From: Pacificispira sp002696645 | Lineage (GTDB): Bacteria > Pseudomonadota > Alphaproteobacteria > UBA8366 > Aestuariispiraceae | Assembly: GCF_048892425.1 (NCBI RefSeq) | Contig: NZ_JBLZHU010000006.1 | Span: 1 to 64,000, forward strand | Direction of reading: 5' to 3' | DNA length: 64,000 nt | Part shown: positions 1 through 9,811 of the stretch, piece after piece | Layout of the letters: every line of letters begins with the position of its first letter | How positions within the stretch are numbered: position 1 is the stretch's first letter | Made by a program: the position numbers and the translations under genes | The notes under the pieces: generated by a model | Databases searched by the model: none | What the model was told of the DNA's origin: nothing | Seen by the model: the letters and a program-made list of their open reading frames with translations, nothing else

Positions 1-936
1 TGATCCGGGGTCCAGGGCGGCAGGCGCGATTGGTGCTTGTGGCCCTGGATACCCGCCTGCGCGAATATGACGGGGCGTGGGGTCCCATTCTCATCCTGAG
101 GAGGCGCGGTAGCGCCGTCTCGAAGGATGCGCTGTAAGCGCAGTGCTTACAGAGGGCTCCCCCTTCGAGACGCTACGCTCCTCAGGGTGAGGGTGCATTT
201 ATCTGACACATCGTCACCCCGGATCTGATCCGGGGTCCAGGGCGGCAGGCGCGATTGGTGCTTGTGGCCCTGGATACCCGCCTGCGCGAATATGACGGGG
301 CGTGGGGTCCCATTCTCATCCTGAGGAGGCGCGGTAGCGCCGTCTCGAAGGAGGGGCTGTAAGTCCGGTGCTTGCAGAGGGCTCCCCCTTCGAGACGCTA
401 CGCTCCTCAGGGTGAGGGGTCGTTTGTCTCGAAATACCGTCATCCCGGACCTGATCCGGGGTCCAGGGCGGCAGGCTCGATTTGTGCGTGTGGCCCTGGA
501 TACCCGCCTGCGCGAATATGACGGGGCGTGGGGTTTCATTCTCATCCTGAGGAGGCGCGGTAGCGCTGTCTCGAAGGAGGGGCTGTAAGTCCGGTGCTTC
601 CAGTGGGCTCACCCTTCGAGACGCTGCGCTCCTCAGGGTGAGGGCGCGTTTGTTGACACATCGTCACCCCGGACCTGATCCGGGGTCCAGGGCGGCAGGC
701 GCGATTGGTGCTTGTGGCCCTGGATACCCGCCTGCGCGAATATGACGGGGCGTGGGGTCCCATTCTCATCCTGAGGAGGCGCGATAGCGCCGTCTCGAAG
801 GAGGGGCTGTAAGGCGGGTGCTTCCAGCGGGCTCCCCCTTCGAGACGCTACGCTCCTCAGGGTGAGGGGTCGTTTGTCTCGAAATACCGTCATCCCGGAC
901 GTGATCCGGGAGCCAGGGCGGCGGGTGCGAATGGTG
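1..936. repeat. Tandem array of ~225-bp hairpin-rich units (array 1)
   Basis: Four full units and partial ends. The element beginning CGTCAYCCCGG recurs at about 212, 438, 662 and 888, and the element beginning TCATCCTGAGGAGG at about 91, 316, 542 and 766, giving a period of 224-226 bp. Each unit holds two long imperfect inverted repeats. One runs from CGTCACCCCGG through GGTCCAGGG to CCCTGG and ATGACGG. The other runs from TCATCCTGAGGAGG through GTCTCGAAGG to CCTTCGAGACG and CTCCTCAGGGTGA. Open frames cross the array in several frames but follow the repeat period and resemble no protein. The same unit forms a second array near 41.2-42.7 kb. From 936 to the transporter start I see no gene. 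Confidence 0.9.
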
Positions 937-1048
937 CGTGGGGGCAATCTGGTCTGGGATTTCATAGGTTTTGTGCAGGTCCTTATGGTTGAGCAAACTC
1001 GTGAATGATGCGATGACTGTACTCTCGTGAAATTCTTTGGATTTCGGT

Positions 1049-2272
1049 ATGTCGACACCATCCCCAAAGCTGGCTGCGGGTTTCTCCAACGCTGGGCATT
1101 TTCTGTTCCACTATTTTGCCGCGATGTATTTTACCATCGTTCTGGCGATAGAGCGGGATTGGCAGACGCCTTATGAGGCGCTGATGCAGCTTTGGTTTCC
1201 GGCCGCCATGCTGATCGGGTTCTGCGCCCTGCCGGCGGGGCGGCTGGCGGATCGCTGGTCCAGTCCGGGCATGCTGGTTGTTATGTTTCTGGGCATGGGC
1301 CTGTCCACGATCTTGTGTGGTTTTGTCGAGACACAGACCGCCCTGATGATCTTTCTGGGCGGCCTGGGCCTGTTTGGTGCGATCTATCACCCGGTCGGCA
1401 TTCCCTGGGTGATCAAGACCAGCGAGGGCAAGACCGGCATGCGGTTGGCCTTCAATGGTATATTTGGCGGCATGGGCGCCGCCGGGGCCGCGATGCTGAC
1501 CGGCTGGATCATTGAAATCTTTGGCTGGCGTGGTGCCTTTGTCATTCCAGGGGTGATCTGCCTGTCGATAGGCATTGCGATGTTTTATGCCCTGCGCACC
1601 GGTTGGATTGCAGAAGGGGCGAAAGTTGCCGCGAACCGCATCAGCAAAGCCAGCGCAGCGGGAAATTTGAAAGCCGTCGCCCTGATGATGATCCCAATGT
1701 GCATGTTGGGGCTGATATATAATACCGTGCAGAACATCATGCCCAAGCTGTTTGAAGAACGCATGGTTGATCTGCTGTCTGGTCAGATCGGTCTGGTCGG
1801 GACGGCAGTTGGGGTCGTCTATGGCATTGGGGCGACGATGCAGCTGGTTGGCGGGGTTCTGGCGGATCGCTATAACCTGAAACGGGTCTATGTGCTTCTG
1901 TGGCTGTTTCAGGCACCCCTGTTGTTTGTTCTGGCGGAATATTCCGGCATCCCGCTTGGGCTGGCGGCAGTCCTGTTGGCCATGGCGGGCACGGCGATTT
2001 TGCCGGCGGAGAATATGATGCTGTCGCGCTTTGCACCGGCCAACCATCAAGGCCTGGTATTTGGGGCGAAATTCGTTGTTTCCTTCGGGGCCGGACCGGT
2101 GGGCCTGTATCTGATCACACAAGTGCGCCATTCGACGGGTGAGTTCACCGATCTGCTGCTAGCCTATAGCGTTCTGGCCGTTCTGGTCACGATGGTGGCA
2201 CTGCTGCTGCCGCGTCTGCCGGATGAAGAAACCCCGGTGGCGCCTAAAATGACGCCTGCTGCTGCGGAATAA
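1049..2272 (+). CDS. MFS transporter
   Basis: Inner-membrane major facilitator superfamily permease of about 407 residues with roughly twelve hydrophobic segments. A motif-A-like loop (GRLADRW) lies near residue 70, after the second helix, and a related loop (GGVLADRYN) follows the central region, as expected for the two six-helix halves. The substrate cannot be inferred. I chose the ATG at 1049; a TTG twelve bases upstream would add four residues, and neither has a strong Shine-Dalgarno sequence. The gene is convergent with hisI, the stop codons being a few bases apart, and begins just after the hairpin-repeat array. Confidence 0.85.
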   Translation: MSTPSPKLAAGFSNAGHFLFHYFAAMYFTIVLAIERDWQTPYEALMQLWFPAAMLIGFCALPAGRLADRWSSPGMLVVMFLGMGLSTILCGFVETQTALMIFLGGLGLFGAIYHPVGIPWVIKTSEGKTGMRLAFNGIFGGMGAAGAAMLTGWIIEIFGWRGAFVIPGVICLSIGIAMFYALRTGWIAEGAKVAANRISKASAAGNLKAVALMMIPMCMLGLIYNTVQNIMPKLFEERMVDLLSGQIGLVGTAVGVVYGIGATMQLVGGVLADRYNLKRVYVLLWLFQAPLLFVLAEYSGIPLGLAAVLLAMAGTAILPAENMMLSRFAPANHQGLVFGAKFVVSFGAGPVGLYLITQVRHSTGEFTDLLLAYSVLAVLVTMVALLLPRLPDEETPVAPKMTPAAAE

Positions 2273-2275
2273 CGA

Positions 2276-2683
2276 TCACAGCTTGGTATCAATTGTTGTT
2301 AATGTGCCGTCTGTCGATGCGCTGCGATAGAAGCAACTGCGATAGCCAACGTGACAGCATCCGCCATCGCCCTGGGGCATGACGCGCAATAGGATGGCGT
2401 CCTGATCGCAATCGACCCGCAATTCGACGAGTTTTTGCACCTGTCCGGATGTTGCGCCCTTGTGCCAGAGCTCCTGACGGCTGCGGGACCAGTAATGCGC
2501 CTCTCCCGTCGCCAGGGTACGTTGCAGCGCCTCGGCATTCATATAGGCGACCATCAGCGCCTCGCCGGTATCGGCATGGACGGTCATCACCACAATCAAG
2601 CCATTGGCATCAAATTTCGGGGCCAGACGGCTGCCGGTTTCTAGCTCTGTCTTGCTCAGGCTCGCCGGGTCGGGGAAGGGCAT
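2276..2683 (-). CDS. hisI: Phosphoribosyl-AMP cyclohydrolase
   Basis: Catalyses ring opening of phosphoribosyl-AMP in histidine biosynthesis, in the cytoplasm. The 135-residue length fits the monofunctional HisI family. Signature segments are visible: [14 protein letters not shown] followed by TSGQ, the acidic DCDQDA metal-binding stretch, and the cysteine-bearing [12 protein letters not shown] near the C terminus that supplies zinc ligands. There is no fused HisE domain. A GGAG sits seven bases before the ATG. It lies 33 bases downstream of the FemAB-like gene on the same strand, so the two could be co-transcribed. Confidence 0.95.
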   Translation of the reverse strand: MPFPDPASLSKTELETGSRLAPKFDANGLIVVMTVHADTGEALMVAYMNAEALQRTLATGEAHYWSRSRQELWHKGATSGQVQKLVELRVDCDQDAILLRVMPQGDGGCCHVGYRSCFYRSASTDGTLTTIDTKL

Positions 2684-2716
2684 GATAGGTCTCCAACGGA
2701 ATAGGATTGGGATTCT

Positions 2717-3640
2717 TTACACGAAAGTGCCGGGCAGGGAAAAGCTCTCGCCACCCAGACCCGTCTTAAAATGCGCAACGCCAGGGGCCTTGTTCCAATC
2801 AAGACCCCCAAGATCAAGATGGCGGATGCCCAGATCGGTCAAGGCGGGCAGGGCGCGCCACAGCAGCAGATTATGGGCATGGCAGGCACGCCCCTCTGGT
2901 GATGTCCAGCCCACCTGATAGGTGGCCGCCACGCCATGCAGGACGAAAAATACCCCGGCTAATAAGTGATTGTCTGGGGCATAGGCCTGCAGACACAGGC
3001 CATCCTGCGCGGGAAGGCTGGACAGCATGGCACCACTGGGCCCGGAATAGCCCGTCTTGGCCCGATGCGCATCGTAGAGGGCGAGAAGGGGCCTGGGGTC
3101 CTCTTCTATCGCACAGCGTATGTCGTGATCTTCTGCGCGGCGTAATTGGTTGCGGAAATTCTGGCGAAACCGTGCGCGCAGACTGTCCAAAGGCTGCTTC
3201 AAATCCAACCAGGCCGTATCATACTCTGGCAAGACTTGATGAAAGCCAGAGTCATTGAGTAGGACCTGTGTTGCGGGTCCATCTGGTAGCTCCGGCAAAA
3301 TCGATAGGCGTTTAAGACGGCTTAAAGAATAGTGGGATTGCACGGCGCGCAGGGCGTCGATTCGATCTTCCGGCATGACAGGGTGAAAAAATAACGGACC
3401 CCGCAATATCTGTCCCAAAGTGAACAGGCCCAGCCGTTTTTGGTCGAAGACTTGCAGAAGACCGACCGGGCGGCCATTTTTTAAGATATAGGCGCGGTGC
3501 AATCCCGCCGTATCGCCAACCGCCATGCTGGCAGAGCCCCAGGACCAGCTTTGAAAGGCAGTGCTGCGGCCACAGGCTGTGATCCTGTGACGCCATGTCT
3601 CTTCATCGGGGCTTTCCCAATCCAGTTGGATCGTGCTCAT
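2717..3640 (-). CDS. FemAB/GNAT-like acyltransferase family protein
   Basis: A 307-residue cytoplasmic protein with two GNAT-like halves, as in FemX/FemAB-type aminoacyl or acyl transferases. The second half contains RARFRQNFRNQLRRAE near residue 160, the loop typical of this superfamily, then a substrate-binding half with AGVFFVLHGVAATYQVG and HLDLGG near the C terminus. FemAB proteins transfer amino acids to lipid II; proteobacterial members are mostly uncharacterised and may act on lipids or exopolysaccharide, so the substrate is unknown. It sits directly upstream of hisI on the same strand. Confidence 0.75.
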   Translation of the reverse strand: MSTIQLDWESPDEETWRHRITACGRSTAFQSWSWGSASMAVGDTAGLHRAYILKNGRPVGLLQVFDQKRLGLFTLGQILRGPLFFHPVMPEDRIDALRAVQSHYSLSRLKRLSILPELPDGPATQVLLNDSGFHQVLPEYDTAWLDLKQPLDSLRARFRQNFRNQLRRAEDHDIRCAIEEDPRPLLALYDAHRAKTGYSGPSGAMLSSLPAQDGLCLQAYAPDNHLLAGVFFVLHGVAATYQVGWTSPEGRACHAHNLLLWRALPALTDLGIRHLDLGGLDWNKAPGVAHFKTGLGGESFSLPGTFV

Positions 3641-3745
3641 CTAGCCATCTACGGAAGGGAGTGTGGTATGGGAGAACAGAAGCGCAGGAAACTGGCGGGA
3701 TATGCTGCTCCTGGCGCAACGCAATCACGCCGGGGAAAAGGGCGC

Positions 3746-3871
3746 ATGCGCATCACCTGGCGGGCCGTGGTCTTGTTTCTGGGGGCGATGCTGATCCTGG
3801 ACATCCTGCTCTATGCCATTTTCCGGTTCGGATTTGGCGCCTGTTATGGCGTATTGTGCCTGTTGGAATAA
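3746..3871 (+). CDS. Small single-pass membrane protein, 41 residues
   Basis: A short frame encoding a positively charged start (MRITWR), one hydrophobic helix of about 20 residues (VVLFLGAMLILDILLYAIF) and a short cysteine-containing tail (ACYGVLCLLE). A purine-rich GGGGAAAAGGG lies just upstream of the ATG. The frame also extends to an ATG at 3668, which would add 26 basic residues. It is convergent with alaS, whose stop lies 21 bases away. The function is unknown; hydrophobicity and the ribosome-binding site are the only support, so it could be spurious. Confidence 0.5.
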   Translation: MRITWRAVVLFLGAMLILDILLYAIFRFGFGACYGVLCLLE

Positions 3872-3892
3872 GCCATAAAGCAGAGAGCGCGT

Positions 3893-6547
3893 CTATCCCA
3901 GTGCGGCCTCAATCGCAGCAACAGCGGTCGCCGCCGCGGCCCCATCTGGCCCACCGGCTTGTGCCATATCCGGGCGTCCACCGCCGCCTTTGCCGCCCAT
4001 CGCCTCGGCCCCGGCACGTACCAGCGAAACGGCATCAAAGCGCTGCGTCAGGTCATCGGTGACACCGACCACCAGGGAAGCTTTGCCATCATTCACCGCG
4101 ATCACCGCCACAATTCCAGATCCCAATTGCGTTTTCAGCTGATCGGCGAGGGGTTTCAATTCCTTGGGGGATACCCCGTCCAGAACCCGGCTGGCAAATT
4201 TGATGCCTGCGATTTCCTTGGCTTCCTGCGGGGCCCCGCTGCCGCCACCGCCAGCGGCCAGCTTGCGGGTTAGGTCGGACACTTCCCGCTCCAGCCGTTT
4301 GCGCTCTTCCATCAGGCTGACAACGCGGTCGGTGACATCGGCGGGGCTGACCTTCATCTGCGCCGCGATGGATTTAACCCGGCTTTCCTGGGTTGCCAGA
4401 TAATCAAGCGCCGCTTGCCCGGTCAGGCATTCAATGCGTCGCACGCCTGAGGCAACAGCACTTTCGCTGATGATCTTGAACAAGGCGATATCGCCAGTGC
4501 GTCGCACATGGGTGCCGCCGCACAGTTCCGTTGAATAGACATGGCCGGACGCATCGCCCTTGGGCGCACCCATCGAAACAACGCGGACTTCTTCACCATA
4601 TTTTTCCCCAAACAAGGCAAGGGCACCGGCCTTGATGGCCTCGTCAGGTGTCATCAGGCGGGTGGTGACGGGGGCATTCATGCGGATTTGCGCATTGACC
4701 AAACGCTCTACCTGATCAATTTCCTCCAGGCTCAAGCCCTTTGGATGAGCAAAATCGAAGCGCATGGCGTCGGCATTCACCTGGGACCCTTTTTGAGTTA
4801 CATGATCGCCCAGAACCTGGCGCAATGCTTCATGGGCCAAATGGGTCACGGAATGGTTGGCACGCAGCTTGGACCGGCGTTCCCCATCGACCAGCAGTTC
4901 CAGGGCATCGCCCCGGTGCAGGCTGCCTTCGGTCAGGGTGCCGATATGCAGCACCATATCGCCCAGCTTCTTCTGGGTATCCGTCACGGTGAAGACGGCA
5001 CCATCAGCGGTTTTCAGTATTCCCTGATCGCCCATCTGGCCGCCGCTTTCGCCATAGAAGGGGGTCTGGTTGGCAATCAGGATCGCCTGATCTCCCTTTT
5101 CCAGGGTATCGACGGGCTTGCCATCCTTGACCAGGGCGGTGACCACACCCTCGGCCTTTTCTGTTTCATAGCCGAAGAATTCCGTGGCCCCCAATTGGTC
5201 GCGCAGGTCGAACCAGACGCTTTCTGTTGCGGCATCGCCGGACCCGGACCAGGCCTTGCGGGCCTTGGCCTTCTGTTCTTCCATCGCGGCGGTGTATTCA
5301 GCCTCGTCCACGCTGCGGCCCTGACCGCGCAGAATGTCCTTGGTCAGGTCCAGCGGGAATCCATAGGTGTCATACAGGGTGAAGGCCACACGACCGGACA
5401 ATTCACCCTGTTCCGGTACATCTGCCAATTCTTCATCAAGAAGTTTAAGGCCACGATCTAACGTGTTCTTAAAACGCGACTCTTCAAGTTTTAGCGTTTC
5501 TGTGATCAAGGCCTCTGCGCGGCGTAATTCTTCAAAATGACCGCCCATCTGTTTCACCAGAACCGGGACCAAACGATGCATCAGCGGTTCTTGTGCACCC
5601 AGCATATGGGCGTGACGCATACCGCGGCGCATGATCCGGCGCAACACATAACCGCGCCCTTCATTGGAGGGCAGCACGCCATCGGCGATCAGGAAAGAGG
5701 CGGCGCGCAAATGGTCTGCGATCACCTTGTGGCTGGCGCTTTGCGGGCCATCTGGATCAACGCCTGTCGCTTCTGCCACGGCCAGAATGATGGCGCGCAT
5801 CGTATCGATGTCGTAATTGTTGTGCTTGCCTTGCAGCACCGCAGCAATCCGCTCCAGCCCCATGCCGGTATCGATGGAGGGTTTGGGAAGCGCAATGCGA
5901 TTGCCGGGCTCAATCTGCTCATATTGCATGAAGACCAGATTCCAGATTTCAATGAACCGGTCGCCGTCTTCGTCCGGGCTGCCGGGAGGGCCGCCTGGAA
6001 TCTTGTCGCCATGGTCATAGAAGATCTCGGAACAGGGGCCACAAGGGCCGGTATCGCCCATCTGCCAGAAATTGTCTGAGGTCGGGATGCGGATGATTTT
6101 GCTTTCCGGCAGGCCAGCAATTTTCTTCCACAGATCAAAGGCCTGATCGTCGTCTGAATAGACCGTCACCAGCAGCTTGTCTTTCGGCAGGCCGTATTCC
6201 TTGGTCACCAGATTCCAGGCCAGTTCGATCGCTGTATCCTTGAAATAATCCCCGAAGGAGAAATTGCCCAGCATCTCAAAGAAGGTGTGGTGGCGGGCCG
6301 TATAGCCGACATTTTCCAGGTCGTTATGCTTGCCGCCGGCACGCACGCATTTTTGCGAGGTGGTCGCGCGGACATAGTCACGATGTTCCTGACCGGTGAA
6401 GACATTCTTGAACTGCACCATACCGGCATTGGTGAACATCAATGTCGGATCATTCAGCGGCACCAGGGGTGAGCTGTCTACGATGCGGTGTCCATTCTGG
6501 CCGAAATAGTCCAGAAACTTGGCGCGAATGTCGTTGGCACTTGCCAT
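3893..6547 (-). CDS. alaS: Alanine--tRNA ligase
   Basis: Charges tRNA-Ala. The 884-residue protein has the full architecture: class II catalytic core ([15 protein letters not shown] near residue 85; [13 protein letters not shown] near 235), then the editing domain with its zinc ligands in HSVTH and in CGGTH, then a C-terminal C-Ala/DHHA1 domain with the glycine-rich [17 protein letters not shown] chose the ATG giving MASANDIR because an AAGGAT element lies about nine bases upstream; an in-frame ATG two codons earlier is possible. Unlike many relatives it is not adjacent to recA here. A small inverted repeat (AGTAAG/CTTACT) lies in the 198-base leader around 6596-6620, role unclear. Confidence 0.97.
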   Translation of the reverse strand: MASANDIRAKFLDYFGQNGHRIVDSSPLVPLNDPTLMFTNAGMVQFKNVFTGQEHRDYVRATTSQKCVRAGGKHNDLENVGYTARHHTFFEMLGNFSFGDYFKDTAIELAWNLVTKEYGLPKDKLLVTVYSDDDQAFDLWKKIAGLPESKIIRIPTSDNFWQMGDTGPCGPCSEIFYDHGDKIPGGPPGSPDEDGDRFIEIWNLVFMQYEQIEPGNRIALPKPSIDTGMGLERIAAVLQGKHNNYDIDTMRAIILAVAEATGVDPDGPQSASHKVIADHLRAASFLIADGVLPSNEGRGYVLRRIMRRGMRHAHMLGAQEPLMHRLVPVLVKQMGGHFEELRRAEALITETLKLEESRFKNTLDRGLKLLDEELADVPEQGELSGRVAFTLYDTYGFPLDLTKDILRGQGRSVDEAEYTAAMEEQKAKARKAWSGSGDAATESVWFDLRDQLGATEFFGYETEKAEGVVTALVKDGKPVDTLEKGDQAILIANQTPFYGESGGQMGDQGILKTADGAVFTVTDTQKKLGDMVLHIGTLTEGSLHRGDALELLVDGERRSKLRANHSVTHLAHEALRQVLGDHVTQKGSQVNADAMRFDFAHPKGLSLEEIDQVERLVNAQIRMNAPVTTRLMTPDEAIKAGALALFGEKYGEEVRVVSMGAPKGDASGHVYSTELCGGTHVRRTGDIALFKIISESAVASGVRRIECLTGQAALDYLATQESRVKSIAAQMKVSPADVTDRVVSLMEERKRLEREVSDLTRKLAAGGGGSGAPQEAKEIAGIKFASRVLDGVSPKELKPLADQLKTQLGSGIVAVIAVNDGKASLVVGVTDDLTQRFDAVSLVRAGAEAMGGKGGGGRPDMAQAGGPDGAAAATAVAAIEAALG

Positions 6548-6766
6548 GGTCATTATCCTTAGAAACACAAACCGATCCAGCCATCAGCCGGGCCAGAGTA
6601 AGTAGCCTTCTAACCCTTACTTGTCCAGAGGATGGCGGCACGGATGCTGTATTCCCGTGTCCAGGGCAGGGCGCATGCGGTCCTACAGTATCGATCCGTC
6701 AATGCGCATACGCGCCGCGACCAGGGGACACCCTCCGTGCGGCGTGATGAAAGGGGCTAACCCTGA

Positions 6767-7345
6767 TCACCACAGAAGGGCGATAACAGGGTGATCCAAA
6801 CCATAGTGAATGCCGACAACCACGCCATAGATCACACTGGCAACGGCTAAGATCTTCAGGTCATTGATCCACCTTCCGGGTTCTGGGCGCTTCCAGGCCC
6901 CCTCTGTGATGTTGATCAATGCCATTTCACCCAATGCCCAAAGGCCTAGACCGCCAAATAGAAGGACAGAGGGAAGATCCCCGTTCACCAGCAGATGTGC
7001 AATCGACCACAGAATGACAGCGACCAACATCGGGTGCCGTATCTTGCTGCGCACCATGCCGCGCACGCGGCCAATTTCCATCAGAAACAGCGCAATCAAC
7101 ATCATTGCATTGTTCAAATGCCAAACCCAGACCGGCAGGGCATACAGATAAATCAGTTCCGATTGCAGATAGCCAATCGTCATCAAGATAATGCTGATCA
7201 GAATGACCAGGGCGATGGCGATCTTTACCCGCTTTACTCCCCAGCGTTCGATCAAGGCGGCGCGGTGGGCGGGGAGGACCCGCTGATACAGATGCGCAAA
7301 GATCCACAGCCCTATACCGGATATCAGCCAAATCATGTCCCACAT
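6767..7345 (-). CDS. NnrU family membrane protein
   Basis: A 192-residue polytopic inner-membrane protein with about five hydrophobic helices. It carries the family segment RHPMLVAVILWSIAHLLVNGD near the middle, as in NnrU and NnrU-like proteins. NnrU was first linked to nitrite and nitric oxide metabolism in denitrifiers, but most alphaproteobacterial members occur outside denitrification loci, and no nir or nor gene is nearby. The gene is divergent from the LysR regulator with about 90 bases between the starts, so it may be that regulator's target. Confidence 0.85.
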   Translation of the reverse strand: MWDMIWLISGIGLWIFAHLYQRVLPAHRAALIERWGVKRVKIAIALVILISIILMTIGYLQSELIYLYALPVWVWHLNNAMMLIALFLMEIGRVRGMVRSKIRHPMLVAVILWSIAHLLVNGDLPSVLLFGGLGLWALGEMALINITEGAWKRPEPGRWINDLKILAVASVIYGVVVGIHYGLDHPVIALLW

Positions 7346-7437
7346 CCCTTCGCGTTTGTGTTTACTGCGGCGGGGTATAGACCATGCAAAATAAATAGGG
7401 AATTGCCGTATTGTGTCTATATGCTATGCATAAATGC

Positions 7438-8334
7438 ATGAAATGGACATCGATCACATTCGACTGGAATCTGGCCAGGGCCTTTCTGGTCACGGCTCAG
7501 GAAGGGTCATTCTCTGCAGCCAGTCGCGCACTTGGATTGACCCAGCCTACATTGGGCCGACAGGTCGCGGCGCTGGAGCAGCATTTTGACGTGGCCCTGT
7601 TTGAGCGGACAGGACGCCGCTTGACCTTAACGGCATCGGGTCGGGAACTGCTGGATCATGTGCAGGCAATGGGGGAGGCGGCGACACAAATTTCCCTGAC
7701 CGCCTCAGGCCATGCCCAAAGCGTTGAGGGGCATGTCTGTATCACGGCCACCGATGGTCTGGCGGCCAACCTGCTGCCGCCGGCCTTGAAAAAGCTGCGC
7801 CAGACAGCCCCCGGAATCACGGTGGAGATCATCGCGTCAACCGATGTGCAGGATTTGAAGCATCGGGAGGCGGATATCGCCATACGGCATATTCGCCCCA
7901 CCCAGGGCGACCTGATTGCGAAGTTCATCCGCAATGTTTCTATGCGCCTGTATGCGACGACGGCCTATCTGGATCAGATCGGTCGGCCCGGCCCACAGGA
8001 TGATCTGACACAGATGTCCTTCATCGGATATGAACGCAGCAATACCCTGATCGACCGATTGGTGGATATGGGCCTGAATATGCCATCCCTGGCCGATCAG
8101 GGTGCGTTGCGCATCACCTGCCAGACCGAAGCGGTAGCGTGGGCAATGGTGCAGAATGGTCTGGGATTAGGGGTGATGCCCGAAGAAGTCGCAGACCGGG
8201 TTCAGGGGATCGAGCGGGCCTTTCCCAGGCTGGCCCCAATGGCGGTTCCGATCTGGTTGGTCGCCCATCGGGAACTGCGCACCAATCGCCGTATCCGCAT
8301 CGTGTTTGATGTTTTAAGTCAAACTTTGGCCTGA
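7438..8334 (+). CDS. LysR family transcriptional regulator
   Basis: Typical LysR regulator of about 298 residues. The N-terminal winged helix-turn-helix (RAFLVTAQEGSFSAASRAL, then QPTLGRQVAALE) is followed by a periplasmic-binding-protein-like effector domain. The inducer is unknown. I chose the ATG giving MKWTSITFDW because the DNA-binding domain follows directly; earlier starts at 7411 and 7426 fall within what looks like promoter DNA. The ATG overlaps a palindromic ATGCAT-AA-ATGCAT. It is divergent from the NnrU-like gene, the usual arrangement of a LysR regulator and its target. Its last 21 bases overlap the convergent gene at 8314. Confidence 0.9.
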   Translation: MKWTSITFDWNLARAFLVTAQEGSFSAASRALGLTQPTLGRQVAALEQHFDVALFERTGRRLTLTASGRELLDHVQAMGEAATQISLTASGHAQSVEGHVCITATDGLAANLLPPALKKLRQTAPGITVEIIASTDVQDLKHREADIAIRHIRPTQGDLIAKFIRNVSMRLYATTAYLDQIGRPGPQDDLTQMSFIGYERSNTLIDRLVDMGLNMPSLADQGALRITCQTEAVAWAMVQNGLGLGVMPEEVADRVQGIERAFPRLAPMAVPIWLVAHRELRTNRRIRIVFDVLSQTLA

Positions 8335-8829
8335 CCGGAGCGCGCTATTCGCGTCCAAGAATAAGATACACCCCCAATAGGATAGCAGATAAGTGCCTGA
8401 TTCTGGCTGTGCGATCATCGTGCTAAAGGGGCCGCTGCAATCAAAGGATAGTACTGTGACGTCATACTCATCGTCTGATGTTTTTTGCAAACCGACATTT
8501 GACCAGGAACCTCCAGCCGTACCAAAGGTTTCGCGATCATTCTTTAGGGTTTGGCGTTCCATGGCATTGATATGGCATAGCTCTGCTGTTGGCAGAACGA
8601 CATGATCGCCATGGATGGTCAGAAAGTGCCCCAGAAACGCCTGCGCTTCCGCGTCTTCGCCAGAGGAATAGATACCAGCGGCTGTTATCTCCTTCAACTC
8701 ATAGACGCCTGAAAGAATGCTTGTATCGACATTCAGAACATCATGGGCATCGATTGGGCTTATGGGCATTAGGATTATTGCTAAGAGATAAAGGGAACGA
8801 AGTTTCGGAAACACTTGAGACATGTACAT
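8314..8829 (-). CDS. Secreted hypothetical protein
   Basis: About 171 residues beginning with a Sec-type signal peptide (hydrophobic LYLLAIILMPISPIDA, likely cleaved after DA). The mature part is acidic and includes three or four cysteines that could form disulphides in the periplasm. I recognise no domain. The chosen ATG has GGAG nine bases upstream; another ATG two codons later is possible. It is convergent with the LysR gene, overlapping its end by 21 bases, and appears to be a single-gene unit. Confidence 0.65.
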   Translation of the reverse strand: MYMSQVFPKLRSLYLLAIILMPISPIDAHDVLNVDTSILSGVYELKEITAAGIYSSGEDAEAQAFLGHFLTIHGDHVVLPTAELCHINAMERQTLKNDRETFGTAGGSWSNVGLQKTSDDEYDVTVLSFDCSGPFSTMIAQPESGTYLLSYWGCILFLDANSALRSGQSLT

Positions 8830-8983
8830 ATGCGAACGCTCCAATTATTATTTTCACCAGTAAGGGATATGTCGTTCGCTGATAGGTCAATCACCTATAG
8901 ATATTACCACGCGATAAAAAGAAACGCCGCCCTACGGGCGACGCTTCTCGTATTTTGTTATGTCTTATCCGTCGCGCGCAGTG

Positions 8984-9784
8984 TCAGACGCAATAGGGGG
9001 AATGCATTTCCCGGCTGGCGGCCTCGGTGACGGTGGCGTCAAAGATGCGGGTGTAAAAGGCTGAGTTCATCTTTTTGGCTGCCTTTGGAAAGTCTTGCAG
9101 CGCGAAGGCGGTTGCGTTTTCCAATGTGTCAAAGGCATCCAGGCCGCCCAATGTATTCGTCTTTACGCCGCTGAACCATGTCTTGGCGATCAGTCCGGGT
9201 TGTTGTGCCAGGACGGGATTGCGGTCCCGCCAAGGCGCCTTTTCAAACGGCACATTGATCTGAACCTCCGTATAGACAAAGGCACCAGGCTTTTGCGTTG
9301 GCACACCCCCAAAGTGAGGGGAGTTTAGGCCCAGACTGGCGTCCCGAACGATTTCTGCATCGAAAACACGGGTGTTGTGGGCCGATCCAAAGGAGGCCGC
9401 CTCTCGTGGGAAATAGCCGGTTACAAACTCAGTGGCATTTTCAATGCTGTCAAAGGCATAGACGCCGCCTAGCGAGTTTGTCTTAACGCCGGAAAGCCAG
9501 GTTTTGTTCAGGAATCCCGGTTGTTGTTGGATTGTCTTGTTGATCTCATGCCAAGGGGCCTGATCGAACGGAACGGAGACTTGGACTTCCGTATAAACGA
9601 ATGCCATGGGGGTCATTTTTGTATCCTTTGCGAGTTGCGTTGCGATCTGGTCGCCAGCTGTTGCGCTGGTTGGGATGATTGAATGGGCCAGGCCTCCAGC
9701 GAGTGCCGTTGCCAATAGAGTTAATGTGTTGCGACGGGTGATGGCCGTCGGTGGATGGATATCGCCCTGAGGGTCGGTCGTCAT
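8984..9784 (-). CDS. Tat-type exported protein with two tandem YdhR-like domains
   Basis: A 266-residue protein. Residues ~17-42 form a twin-arginine-like signal (TRRNTLTLLATALAGG, then a small-residue cleavage region). Two homologous domains of about 95 residues follow, each with FVYTEVQ, VPF..APW, KTWxSGVKTN, LGG, AFDxxENATxF and NTRVFDA or YTRIFDA. This is the pattern of YdhR-type ferredoxin-like (ABM superfamily) putative mono-oxygenases, which normally occur as single-domain dimers. The duplication may give a one-chain pseudo-dimer. It is divergent from the HxlR regulator across two palindromic operators, so it is probably the regulated target. The substrate is unknown. Confidence 0.75.
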   Translation of the reverse strand: MTTDPQGDIHPPTAITRRNTLTLLATALAGGLAHSIIPTSATAGDQIATQLAKDTKMTPMAFVYTEVQVSVPFDQAPWHEINKTIQQQPGFLNKTWLSGVKTNSLGGVYAFDSIENATEFVTGYFPREAASFGSAHNTRVFDAEIVRDASLGLNSPHFGGVPTQKPGAFVYTEVQINVPFEKAPWRDRNPVLAQQPGLIAKTWFSGVKTNTLGGLDAFDTLENATAFALQDFPKAAKKMNSAFYTRIFDATVTEAASREMHSPYCV

Positions 9785-9811
9785 TTGGTCCTCTCTTTCA
9801 AATTTTTAATA

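Noticed and set aside
1..936. Tandem array as a CRISPR locus
   Set aside because: The period is ~225 bp, the whole unit is repeated with no unique spacers, and no cas gene is near.
147..1089. Several open frames of 75-144 codons inside the first repeat array
   Set aside because: They follow the repeat period in multiple frames on the minus strand and contain the same peptide blocks over and over; no protein family fits.
983..2131. 382-codon minus-strand frame under the MFS transporter
   Set aside because: Antisense shadow of a clear membrane transporter; composition rich in His, Gln and Arg, as expected for a GC-rich shadow frame.
6442..6747. 101-codon frame upstream of alaS
   Set aside because: Overlaps the alaS start antisense, Arg/Cys/Ser-rich, no support.
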